Below, one piece after another: positions 34,214-45,106 of a stretch of 64,000 bases of DNA. Where the stretch lies: positions 3,474,001 through 3,538,000 of the forward strand of contig CP136062.1 in assembly GCA_032622095.1 (NCBI GenBank), in the 5' to 3' direction. This DNA comes from Siphonodentalium dalli. Lineage: Eukaryota > Mollusca > Scaphopoda > Gadilida > Siphonodentaliidae. Numbering within the stretch: position 1 is the stretch's first letter; the number at the start of each line of letters is the position of its first letter. Below the pieces are notes generated by a model. That model had not been told where the DNA came from. It made no database searches and worked only from the letters and a program-made list of their open reading frames with translations. Position numbers and translations under genes: made by a program.

Positions 34214-36180
34214 TGGAACCAACACGACTGCTCCTCCTGATTGCAATGTTAAACACCGCTAGACACCGAACAATCAATAGGAACTAGTATAGCAAGACAT
34301 AATGTTATTTTTGAAAAACTGAAACTGATTTACATGAATTTATCAAAATGGAATCTTGAATTTGTAATAGACCTACAACCTTATCAGGAATTTTTGAAGA
34401 CATGAGTGAATGTGAGAATAGTTACGATGCCAAATTTATTGAAAACAACATAGCAGAGTTTTGGACTCACACTACCAGTGAAAAAAACTTTGATAGGTAT
34501 TTAGCTGAAGAAACGATATGATATATGGAAGTAACAAATAATTTGACTATGTTATTTAAAGGTTTTACTAGTGAATTGTTAACGGTTCATAGTGAATTGT
34601 GTCATATTATCAAACAGTTCAAAGAATATAAACAACTTCATACTGGTACACGTACTCGAGAACACGTGGTGCCCCTTTTGGATTCATAGGAATGGCTAGT
34701 AGTTTTTTAGATGGAACATTAACCTCTGGTGATTTAGAACCAATCAAGGCCAGTCTAAATGAATTGCAAACAAATGAAAGAATAATAAAACATGTTTCCG
34801 AGAAGAGCTTAAGTGTTATAAACATAACACTAATTCATGTAAATCAAAATAGACATACATTAAATATGATAATCGAAAATTTTGAAGATCTCAGAAAGAC
34901 GGATAACCTATTTGGAATTCTTCACGCAAATGTTTGGTAGATTACAGCTTGTAGTCCGCAAGATAACTAGGAAGTGCTTGATGCAAACTTGCAAAGATTT
35001 ACTTAACTCACTTACACACTCAGGTGAATCCTTTGGTAGCACAGAGACTAACACCAGTCCTAGTGTGATTAGCGTCAGTCAATTAGTAATGGCGTTACGA
35101 ACATTGCAATCAAAGCTTCCGAGCCATTTACAAATGCCATTTGATTTGGCAACAAACATGTGATTTTATTATCAAAAATTATCTCTACATAACATGTAGA
35201 CTGATAAAAAAATAATACAGGTCGTTCAAGTACCATTATTAGATGTCAGAGAACAATATACCATTCACCGCATGCATAGCTTACCATATCCGTTAACGGG
35301 CATTCCAAATAAACAATTACCTCATACATTTAACACAATGATAGCTAATTACCGAGTGAGTGCTAATTAATTGGCAATGGACGTGGGACAAACTAAGTAT
35401 ACATTTGTAGAGGACACATCAGTCTGTTTGATGGATCAAATGACTTCTTGTGATTTGAATGGAAAAATATATCGAGGAGATCCTAACCTAATTTGTGAGG
35501 TAGCATTATTCCGAGGAACAGACGAAGAAATTGCGCGAACATGTACGACCATCGTTCAACCTAATATGATGTTACCCTATGCCCACCGACTCACGGGAAA
35601 TCTGTTCGCAATAGCGACAAAAAATCAAATTCATTTTGCGATGTCATGTGGAAATTCCGGCGAAAAATTATCCACGAAAATAATACGACCACCAATCGAT
35701 TTTCTTAGCTTACTGTCCCAATGTGTGGCCACAGCCGCCCATTTGAAATTAATTGCATTTTCAAACGAAAATGTCTCTGATAATTTAATCAATGCTGTGA
35801 AAAATTAATTGTTACCTAAGTACCATGAAGTACAGTTGACAATGTGGAAACCAGTGTTGGAAGGAAATACAAATCTACAAAACATAACAATACCGAGGAT
35901 GTTGAAAGAAATTAAAGAAATACCCGTGAATTCCGTAGTAGAAGAATTGCGCTCTGTATCACCTGGTTCCAGGGTATTTCAGCCACGTGTTTGGTTCCGA
36001 AATAATGCATACCCAGTGTCAATAAGTGTAATTTTAATTGTCACAATATTATTGGTATGTTGTTTTCGAAAGGCGTCGTTCCGTCTCTGCAAAAGAGTGC
36101 TAAACTGTATGTCAAGAACAACAAGAGCACTCGCAATAACCTTGGAGACAACAAAAATATATCCACCCCCGTGGTTATAA
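34213..36180 (+). pseudogene. env: F-like envelope glycoprotein gene, decayed
   Basis: The family (baculovirus F and errantivirus Env, Baculo_F type) encodes a type I membrane fusion protein. The ATG at 34213 starts a hydrophobic leader (MEPTRLLLLIAML). About 34660 a basic RTR is followed by GAPFGFIG, the position of a furin-type cleavage site and fusion peptide. Helical, polar segments follow (34692-34940 and 34882-35163, with SVSQLVMALRTLQSKLPSHL and PFDL, typical of the family). A Cys-bearing ectodomain runs at 35371-36000, and a membrane anchor (SVILIVTILLVCC) lies at about 36022-36060 with a basic cytoplasmic tail. The frame is broken several times: TAG 34285, TGA 34403 and later shifts. 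The gene cannot give a full protein. The last codons run into the 700-bp repeat. Confidence 0.75.
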
Positions 36181-36864
36181 AGGTGGGTACGCTTTATTAT
36201 GGTATAAACAAATCATAAGCCGTCAATCCACAGAATATAAACCATTGGTTGTCACACATTTAGCCATTAAATTTATTTCACGATAACCTAAATTTCTTGA
36301 TTACTTCTGCTATTGAAATGACAGCACTCATAGCATTGTCGTGTCACATATGACCACGCCTACATGTATATACCGCGTGCCTAAAATATATATGGAAACT
36401 ATTTGATACGTATTGCCATATAAACGGGGATTCCGATGCTGCATAAACAATCGTTCAGGTAGTACTGCTCTGCAATTACATTTACTGCTAATTACCCATG
36501 AGTACTTAGGTACACAAGTACCTAGAATAATCAACAAGACTCGATCGAGCTAACATTTGCAAACAAATTTAGTTTCAGAAACAAACGATATATTTCCGAA
36601 ACACCTGCTGAGACAATGGAGTGATCAGTTGATCAACACGTCTTTAGAAAAGTATCTCTGTCGTGAAAAAGGTTCGATATATGCGATAATAAATACAATA
36701 CTAAAATATGGATTATATCTTCTTATAAAATGTTGTATAATGAGTCCTGGGTATAAAATAATAATAATGAATCAGGAAACGCTTCTACCGATTATTATCA
36801 CTTATATTTCGAATATTTTCTGGTATGTGTGATCGATTATCTAACGACCAATAGTTGTTAACTT
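36163..36864 (+). repeat. 700-bp direct repeat, copy 1 (LTR-like)
   Basis: From 'tccacccccgtggttataaaggtgggtacgc' to 'ctaacgaccaatagttgtta', this matches 38180-38889 in the same orientation with only scattered differences. It begins within the last codons of the envelope-like gene, where a 3' LTR would lie. It contains TATA-like sequence ('aaaatatatatgg' at about 36384 and 'tataaacgggg' at 36419). Clear TG..CA termini and a primer-binding site are not evident, so LTR identity is unproven. An open frame at 36557-36832 is similar in both copies. Confidence 0.75.
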
Positions 36865-37289
36865 TGTTGTGTAAATTGTTATTGTGCTTGACGGGTGAAG
36901 TTTGTTGTGTTTTATCTTAGCTATTATTTGGCATTTGGTGAAGCACAAAATTCACATACTCAAATGTTTTCACATGTTTTCGGGATTTCAGAACAACGGA
37001 CAATAAAGATTAAATTACGACCAAGACGGTGTATTGATTATTGTACGAGAATGAGTCTTCGGAGTCTCCAAGTTTGGCTGGCAAACATAAACGTCCAAAA
37101 AGGAAGCACGTGTTATGGTTGCCTCACTGATGTAAGACGAACATTCCTGTTTGTTGGTCTAGGGGACTAAGGCCTTGGCGACCCTATTTTATGTATTGAA
37201 CGCACCACAACTATTTTTCCGTAAGCATGACTGCGATCCCATGACATGGAGGGTGTAGTGTCTAAGAATCACGTGTTACGTCTTATTTT
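36865..37289. other. Spacer between repeat copy 1 and the GCNT pseudogene
   Basis: No recognised gene. A 91-codon frame (36895-37170) starts with a hydrophobic stretch (FVVFYLSYYLAF) and then becomes basic. It could be the remains of a signal-anchor exon but has no recognisable glycosyltransferase motif. Confidence 0.35.
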
Positions 37290-38170
37290 ATGGCGCGCAT
37301 TTCTGGTTTCCGAAAAAGTAGACCGGAGCCAAAGCCAGAAGATAATATTGGATCCATCGAATGGGAGATGGCTTTTATTGGTGGTTCAAACTGCAGTCGA
37401 ATCTTCGAAGGAAACGTCAGTGAAATATCACGAGCAAAAGAGCGACTACAGAATCCTAACATAACGGCGCCTGAAATACATGATAAAGAGTATATAAAAC
37501 TAACAAAAAAATTGCGCAACTTTTATTAAAACACGTGGATATGACGTGAAGTTGACGCCCAGTCTGAACTTTCCATTAGCGTATACGATTCTGTCACACG
37601 ATAACGTGTACCAGTTTCGGAATTGACGAAAAGGCCGCCAGAGTCACCGAAGAGGCCATTTATGGAATAATCCGATGTTTTCCGAACGTTTTTATGGCGA
37701 ACAGAAGGGAGTTCATCGTTTACGCCGGTATTTCTCGCCTCATAGCTGACATCAACTGTATGTCTGACCATCTTGAAATAAACGCTGAATGGAGATTCCT
37801 GATTAACTATGCAAGCAGCGAGATCCCGCTTAGAAAAAAACAAGGATATGATTGAAATACTTCAACTAGTCAACGGGACAAATGAGATTCACATGATGCG
37901 AACGTTTTCTTGGAACATCAGATATAATTTTCAGCACGCGTGGTTCTATAACATCAGCACGCATGACAGGTCCATCATCAGTACTACAAATAAACACCCA
38001 GCGCCACCTCTCGGGCTGAACATCACGAAAGGTAATGCTTACAACGTTTTCAGCAGAGGATTCGTGGAGTACGCTTTAACCAGCGACGTGGCGAAGAAGT
38101 TGTTGGAATAGAGCGCTGACACACTCAGTCCTGATGGTCATTTCTGGAGCACTCTCAATAACATTGAAGA
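37290..38170 (+). pseudogene. Core-2-type beta-1,6-GlcNAc transferase (GCNT) pseudogene
   Basis: GCNT enzymes are Golgi type II membrane proteins that branch O-glycans by adding beta-1,6-N-acetylglucosamine (family GT14). Family landmarks appear in order over several frames: NCSRIFEGNVSEISRAKERL (37365-37450), LNFPLAYTILSHDN (about 37567-37610), CFPNVFMANRREFIVYAG then SRLIADINCMSD, WRFLINYASSEIPLR (about 37785-37830), a LVNGTNEI block (about 37870), and SRGFVEYALTSDVAKKLLE (to 38108) followed by TAG and then LSPDGHFWSTL. There are at least three frameshifts, one at an A7 run near 37831, and a TAG at 38109 where the family usually has Trp. The N-terminal anchor and about the last 80-100 residues are missing. 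The coding similarity stops exactly at the second 700-bp repeat. Confidence 0.8.
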
Positions 38171-38179
38171 CAGCAACAA

Positions 38180-38889
38180 TCTATCCACCCCGGTGGTTAT
38201 AAAGGTGGGTACGCTTTATTATCGTATAAACTAATCATAAGCCGTCAATCCACAGAATACTATAAACCATTGGTTGTCACACATTTAGCCATTACATTTA
38301 TTTCTCGATACCTAAATTTCTTGATTACTTCTGCTATTGAAATGACAGCACTCATAGCATTATCGTGTCATATGACCACGCCTACATGTATATACCGCGT
38401 GCCTAAAATATATATGGAAACTATTTGATTCGTTTTGCCTTATAAACGGGGATTCCGATGCTGCATAAACAATCATTCAGGTAGTACTGCTCTGCCATTA
38501 CATTTACTGCTAATTACCCATGAGCACTTAGGTATAAAATTGCCTAGAAAAATTAACAAGACTCGATCGGGCTAACATTTGCAATGAAATGTAGGTTCAG
38601 AAACAAACGATATATTTCCGGAACACATGCTGAGACAATGGAGTGATCAGTTGATCATCAACACGTATTTACAAAATCATCTCTGTCGTGAAAAAGGTTC
38701 GATATATACGATAATATATACAATACTAAAAGATGGATTATATCCTCTTATAAAACGTTTTATGTTGATTCCTGGGTATAAATTTATAATAATGAATCAG
38801 GAAACGCTTCTACCGATTATTATCAATTATATTTCGAATATGTTCTGGTATAAACTATTATTATCTAACGACCAATAGTTGTTACCTTT
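38180..38889 (+). repeat. 700-bp direct repeat, copy 2 (LTR-like)
   Basis: Same sequence and orientation as 36163-36864. It begins immediately after the GCNT homology with 'tccaccccggtggttataaaggtgggtac' and ends 'ctaacgaccaatagttgttacc'. The two copies flank the GCNT pseudogene. Either they are LTRs around a mostly deleted interior, or a solo LTR-like unit was duplicated together with this segment. Confidence 0.75.
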
Positions 38890-39073
38890 CGACACCAAAG
38901 TGAGAGTCACTCACTTTTTCTGTATAAGGAAGGCACTAAAAAGGAATATTCTCTGTTGATACATATGTAACGTGCATATCACCACTGATTTGTTTTATAT
39001 GTCTGATTAAGTGTAGTTGGGGTTACAACTTATTGAAGGGTCAGTAAGTTGGCATAATAGCATTATATATAGA
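38890..39073. other. Short AT-rich spacer
   Basis: No gene or repeat seen between the second 700-bp repeat and the hairpin. Confidence 0.5.
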
Positions 39074-39217
39074 GAATATCCACATAGTGTAGTTGAATAA
39101 AGAATTTATTTTTGCGAGTATGTGGGCATCTATTTGGCGAGCCTCTAGGCGAGCCAAATAGATGCCCACATACGAGCAAAAATAAATTCTTTATTCAGCT
39201 ACACTATGCGGATGTTC
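39074..39217. repeat. Long hairpin, 65-bp arms, 14-base loop
   Basis: Arm 39074-39138 pairs with 39153-39217 at 60 of 65 positions. The central parts 'gtgggcatctatttggc' and 'gaataaagaatttatttttgc' are perfect, and the loop is 'gagcctctaggcga'. Both arms carry AATAAA-type sequence, so on either strand a transcript would form a strong stem. No terminal duplication is evident. Confidence 0.9.
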
Positions 39218-39823
39218 TGTTTATCCACCAAACTTTATTTAAACGTACTTTATAGCAGTTTTTGTCCAAAAAATAATCGCAAAATCCACTCTCCGTAAAG
39301 GGAATCAATGCCCTACTTAGCGATGTTATCTGTATAGTAGAGACTTATTAATTATGCAACAGTTTTGTATTCATGCGCACTCGTAAAACAAAATAGTTCC
39401 ATTTAGTATTGTGTCTGAACTCTTGATTTATTTGGTGGAATGTGTAGTATACAATTTCCAAATCTAGTTCCCATCAAACAATAACAGAAAACCGTATCGA
39501 ATTATGATGGACTTGTGTTTTAAGACTAAACACATGAATCGGGGAAAGGCGGTCTTTTCGAACTTACGAAGAGTACGGTTGCACTCGGTGCAATAAGTAC
39601 ACTGACATCCATTTCGAGATAGGGGCGCATGCAATATTGGTGACTAATTTCACTAAAGATACTACGTCAACGAGATTCTAGTGCTTATAATTTTAATCTC
39701 ATGAAATAACAATATCGCCATATGTTATTGATTAATTGTCCGTTTTAGTATATAATCACAATTAAAACAGTAAACTCCAAGAATAAAGTCAACTTCCCTC
39801 CAAGGATATGGCCTCGTCCAGAG
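39218..39823. other. Non-coding stretch downstream of the Crypton pseudogene
   Basis: AT-rich, without a recognised gene. It lies 3' of the minus-strand recombinase and may include its former untranslated region. Confidence 0.4.
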
Positions 39824-41676
39824 TTAGGAATTTGGATTTTGAGGATTAATATACATGTTTTGTATGGTAATGGTGTTAGCATGGAATACGCTTTGAAGCA
39901 TCGATTTCATGTCCTGCGACATAGACAGATTTGTACTTGAATTATTAGTGTTTATGGACATCGAATTGAGAACTGACTTTGATGATGCCGGTTTTCGAGG
40001 GTCAGTGGAAGTGTCATTGTTTTCAGCCTCCGGTAAACACACAGCAGTGCTTGATGTTGACGTATTTGCATCACATGTTTTATCTGACTGGATAGATGAT
40101 GTGGAATTGCTCAGTGTCAGCGAGCAATGTTCTTTCTGTTGATATGATATATATGAGTAATTGTTAATTGATGCCAGATGTTTGTGGCCACTGATGTGAG
40201 CTATATCTGTAGGTGCCACGTTATTTTTCCGCAGTTTTGACACCAAAAATTTCCGGGCACTGGTGTTGGTTAATCTTTTCCCGTTATCAATGTTTGCATT
40301 AAGTGTCATCTTGTCCATAATTTCTGATAATTTCCGTTCACCAACACGTTGTTTTTTGAATCACATGTCGGTAGCTTTTGTGACGGGAACTGTTCTTGTC
40401 GCAATATAAAATGGGTCACTATCATTCTTATAATCAGCTGGCCGCTTTGATGCAAATAGTTTATATATATATATATATGGGATTTCGATCATTTTCTATT
40501 CCTGTGGAATACATTCGGGGAGATGATTCACGAACATTTCTTATGTCGGCCCCTCTTCTCGTTTTTGTTTGTCTTTCATTGATTTTCATGTACTCCTTTC
40601 CATTCGAATCTTTGTGTAGTGTCACATCACCCCAGCACAAATTGTAATGTTCTTTTACTGCACGCAAACCAAAATGAATGCTATGGTTGAACCAAAGGGT
40701 GTGCAAAATACTTCTGGTGTGCTAGATCCTAGTTGTCCAATCTCATACAACTTTGTGATTTCTTCGTCAGCTATGGAATCTGACCTATTCGGTTTGTTTC
40801 CTTTCCCAATCTTCTTTAGTTGTTTCTGTTTTGCATCTAGGGTTCTTCTCGTTGTTATGAGGCAGTTGTCTTTTGATCCAATAATAGTTGTGCCATACTT
40901 ATGGCGCCGGAGATGACGATCAACACTGGATAATATCCCCCGAAATGAGGACGGTTCGTACTCCTCGCCATCTCTTCTCCTAACTGATAAGAGGAACCTT
41001 GCTAGAAGAAGATCAAGGTCCTCGGTGGAATTTCGTGCAGTTCTCTTATTTCGCCTTGTTGATTGAAAACTTATACAACAATTTTCAAATCATACGTAGA
41101 TTTTTTCGAAGTGTTTTTATTTTCTTGTTCATTAATAAATATCTGTACATTGTCATCATCGATTTCAAGAAAATTCCGCACGGGTCCTTGATTTGTTGTC
41201 GTCATTTCAGATTCAGATGCATCAATTCCATCATCATCACATTCAGTTTCAGTAGTACTATTCATTCTGCTACTACTCGGTATAATGGGAGTGGTCATAC
41301 TGCTCGTACTAGAGGTAAGGATAGCATTGTCCAATGGTAATGTTGTTAATTCTGAATCGGAATTTAATTGTTCATTATGATTATCCTTCACCGATTCGTG
41401 GATTGTGATAACTTCCTCGTGTCCATGATGAAAAATAGTTTTATTTGGCTTGATACCTTCTTCTTCCTCTTCATATGGGACAGCAAACATTTCTTCCAAA
41501 TCACAAAATTGCTCCATATTAATCAATTCATCAGAAATATCACTGCTCAAATTAAAAGACATTTTCGTAGACTTAGCAATCACTGCAGTATAGTGTACTG
41601 TAGCAGACGTACTTTGTACTGAAATTGCATTCACTTCAGACTTCACTCTCATAAAAATAAAATATAATAGGTTCAA
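39824..41676 (-). pseudogene. Crypton-type tyrosine recombinase (DUF3504) pseudogene
   Basis: Crypton elements move with a tyrosine recombinase that cuts DNA through a Tyr nucleophile. Read on the minus strand, the N-terminal part (41676-41071) is acidic and Ser/Thr-rich and ends in ENKNTSKKSTYDLKIVV, the start of the SAM-like N domain. Then follow LLLARFLLSVRRRDGEEYEP, GKGNKPNRSDSIADEEI, HFGLRAVKEHYNLCWGDV (first catalytic Arg, about 40650-40700), NERQTKTRRGADIRNV, SDPFYIATRT, TNTSARKFLV (second Arg) and GHKHLASINNYS with the Tyr nucleophile (about 40180). Breaks: TAA near 41070, a frameshift near 41015, a TA-microsatellite expansion at about 40460-40480, and TGA near 40363 at a usual Trp position. 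A polar Ser/Thr/Asn tail ends at 39824. The order of motifs covers a full-length protein of about 600 residues. Confidence 0.85.
40457..40481. repeat. TA microsatellite inside the recombinase gene
   Basis: A TTTATATATATATATATATG run sits between the segments encoding the RTKTRRG-type block and the KLFASKRPADY block. On the minus strand it reads as alternating Tyr-Ile codons before a stop. It appears to have expanded within coding sequence and shifted the frame. Confidence 0.8.
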
Positions 41677-43960
41677 AAAGTCAAATATTTGCCTGCAATG
41701 AAACCGACGAGTGATTTAATTAACGTTCATTGTCACTCGAACCTCGTATAAAGTTTTTGTTTATTTTTCTCGGGATGATTTTGATCCGCGAAAATCGGCG
41801 ATTTGTTATTTTGAGTTCGAAGAACAAGCTATTTTACGATCTCAAAATTTTATAATTTATTGGAATTAAATAATGTGGGACTTAATTTAATTTGTCATGT
41901 ATGAGTGGTATATCGTCTGCATGGAATATGGGATTAACAATTTATTGGGGATGCAATGACATTTTTTCTCAGTAAAACTTTTCATTTTATCGGGTTTCTA
42001 AGGAAGCGCTGTACTAACCGAAGCGATAGCAATGGTTAGTTAAATGACGTCAGAGCCAACTATCGGAGGTCAACTCCCCAAAGTTCCGTGACTTCTTCAT
42101 TTGCATCATTTTCAGTTTATCTGTCTAGTGGAGATTGCTTTATCCGCAAAGTAGACGGATAATGGCGTGGTTTAACTGACAGGCGTTATACGTATAGTAG
42201 AGATGGGTGGGAGGTGGATAAATGTTTTTATTTTGACGTTCTTATGACTTATCAAGTCTTATATTTTATCTGCAAGTTTGCATAACCTTCTATCAACACA
42301 AACGTTTAACTGAAAAATCAACCAATTTTAATACATGTGCTAAAATAGGATTTGGTGGGGGTAACATAGGTTTAGTAGGGGGCCCAATCACAATCAGTTT
42401 GGCCTATTGGTTATTATTGGCTGTCTCCTGTAAGATGACAAACGTGGCAAGAATGAAAAAATACCAAGTGGTATCTCATTCTAATAACAATATACCCCAC
42501 TGTTGCTTGTTGGTGAATTTGGATTTAGTTAAAAATATTACGATCATATTGTTGGCATAAATATTTTATTAATCAGAAGGTGTCACATCTCCCAGGAGTC
42601 TTCATGTCTTCTTTCATTACACTTTCTATTAGACATAGATACACATTAAGGTGTAAATTATGGCACTTTCCAAACCTAATACAACAATATTTACATTCTT
42701 CAGAATTGAAGAAGTGTATATTTTCCTTAGAATAGGTGGATCGATACCCTGTACTTTCATAAGATGTTTTGCACTGGAGAAATAAATAGGCATCAGCTTC
42801 CTGGAGTGAATTCCTCTGTGATCTCCAGTTCAAGAATCACTATACAGTGTACACAAACTACACAGGGATGCCTCCATCCCAAAGGTATCCATTGCACATG
42901 TGACTACCTCAAATAATTTATAATAGATAGAGTGTTTCCAGCTATCATGCGTTTCCCATCACTTCATTTTTTATAAGGAAGCTGAAATTGCAAATTCTTA
43001 AACAGCTTTTGGTCCTTGGTGTCGATAATGTCTTTGTGCATGAAGAATATTACATCACGCGAGCCCACAGGGTCATACAACAAAATATTGGCTTTGACCT
43101 TCATGTCATCATAGCAACCACCAAGGGTGCTTTTTACCTAAATGCAGGTGAATTATGACGTCATATAATTTTTCTATATTTCTATACCAAGAGCGAAAAT
43201 ACCGTGTATGTTTTTTTGTAAATTTCACACGTGACTTCCGGGAGGATACTGCGCAGCATCGTGCAGAAACTACAGGGTGCTCCGATATAACGGAGAAATA
43301 TGCAGACAACAACTGATCAAATTAATTCCCAGATTCTAGAATCTACATGACTTTCAAGTTTACCCTACTCAGTTCTTTCCGAGGATTAATTACAGCCTTT
43401 TCATCTGATAAAAATCATTGGTATATCATCAGCATAATAATTAATTATCCCCCGTGTAGCGACCGCCCTGTCAGTGTCATCCGGCTTACGGCATTTACTT
43501 GATCGTAAATTACTTCCGTATATCCCATAGACCGATAAGGCCGTCACCTTCGCTTCATGGCAAATAATTTTCACAAGTGTACGAGTGTACGTAGATAAAT
43601 TAATCGCTTGATTTCGTGACAATCGACAGTTACTGGGTTAGGCTTCACTGTAAACTGTTAGAGACAACAATGATCAAGATTCCAGAATCATTCAATCAAC
43701 CAAAATGTTCGAAGTTCAAAGAAAGATAACAAATTGAAAGAACGAATTCTGTGTTACGTGTAAATTGTAATGGATACTAAAATTGTAGTATGTTTCCTAG
43801 TTACCATCTTCAACTTCAACTTAAGTTCAAGGAATTGATATCTGATGAGGATTCTGGTGGTGTTGTGAACACAACAGCACAATGCGTGCTCCTGGAAGCA
43901 TTTTTCTCCAAATCCAAGATTTTTTTAAAGCCATAAAGGTAGGTCTGTTTGTTTTAAGAA
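41677..43960. other. Mostly non-coding; weak zinc-finger fragment
   Basis: A CRE-like TGACGTCA lies at about 42046 upstream of the minus-strand recombinase. At 42573-42833 on the minus strand an 86-codon frame contains CKYCCIRFGKCHNLHLNVYLC, which has the C-x2-C-x3-F-x5-L spacing of a C2H2 zinc finger but lacks the usual first His. The rest is AT-rich with no recognised gene. Confidence 0.35.
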
Positions 43961-43994
43961 TTAAATTTTGATTATTATTTCATTTAATCATTTT

Positions 43995-44720
43995 TCATCA
44001 TTTGACAATTTGTCGTCGTCATTCGTTGGTCGTCAGTGTCACAGTCAGTGTGTTTGTCGTCATTCGTGTTTGGTTGTCGTCTGTCGTTTTTCGTCCTTGG
44101 TAGTTTGTCCTCATGTTTATTGTTGGTCGTTTGTTTTCATCCTTTGTGCATTTGTCATCAGTCGGGGTTTTTGTGGCAAGTACAACGCAGCCCAACTGTA
44201 GTTAGCCAGTGGAGCCGCGGTGTACAAGGTATGCATTTCGGCTGAGGTGGCAATGCTAACTGCACCGTGGTCAAGTGGAAACTTGTTTTGTCCAGCAGGG
44301 TACATTATATCCCGTAGATTTGGACTAGGATTACCAGGCGAACAAAAAATACATGTACTGTAGGTTACACATAATTTTGAAACCTGCAGGCCTGGGTCGA
44401 TGTGTTTGTCATCAAGACATTTTTCGTCGTCGATCATTCGACATAGTGTATGTCTTTGGCTGTTTGTTTTTCGTCATCAGTAATTTTTCGTCATCGATTG
44501 TTCGACATCGGGTTAGTCGTTGGCCATTTGTTTTTCGTCATCAGTCATTTTTTGTCGTTAGTTGGTATTTTCCTTCGTTGTTGTTTGTTGTCATTTGCCA
44601 TCGTCATCCTCATCATTTATCTGTCATTTGCCACCATTCGTCAGCCGGTGTGTTTTTTCGTTAGTTGTTTTTCATCGTCGGTCATTTGCTCATCGGTTGT
44701 TTTTCGGAACTTCTGTCTGT
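43995..44720 (+). repeat. TTCGTCATC minisatellite
   Basis: Variants of 'tttgtttttcgtcatcagtcattttt' and 'tcgtcgtcgatcattcgacat' recur over about 700 bases. They are interrupted at about 44180-44400 by a fragment of the GC-rich module ('ccgcggtgtaca', 'caccgtggtcaagtggaaacttg'). The Phe/Val/Ser/Cys-rich frames here (up to 116 codons) reflect the repeat and no protein family. Confidence 0.75.
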
Positions 44721-44727
44721 GTGTGGG

Positions 44728-45090
44728 TCCACTTAACTGCGGTGCGGTTAGCATTGCCACCGCGGCCGAAATGCAACTACACCGCGGCTCCACCGGCTAA
44801 CTACAGTTGGGTTGCGATGTAATTGCCATTCGGCATGGTGTATTTGCCACGGTGTAAAAAGACAATACAAACCAGAAATCTAACAACGGTGTACTTGCCA
44901 TTCGACCGTGAGGGTAGTTGCCTTTCGGCCGCAGTGAACTTGCCGTTTGGCTGCCGTGTACTTGCCGTTCTGCGGTGCTCAACTGCAGTTACAAACTCTG
45001 ACACCGCAGCCGAACAGCAAATACACCGCGGTGCCAATGGACACTTGTTTTGCCAAGCGGGGTACATGTATTGTATGTCTACTTTGATCC
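44728..45090 (+). repeat. GC-rich dispersed module, copy 2
   Basis: Second copy of the 1073-1440 module, in the same orientation, with 'caactacaccgcggctccaccggctaactacagtt', 'acaaactctgacaccgc' and 'gccaatggacacttgttttgcca' preserved. It is directly followed by 'atgtctactttgatcccggaaatg', which in copy 1 lies upstream of the module (about 960), so the two loci are rearranged relative to each other. Confidence 0.7.
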
Positions 45091-45106
45091 CGGAAATGGG
45101 CGGGTG

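Noticed and set aside
43968-44822. Phe/Ser/Val/Cys-rich frames resembling a membrane protein
   Set aside because: The apparent hydrophobicity comes from the TTCGTCATC minisatellite read in several frames.
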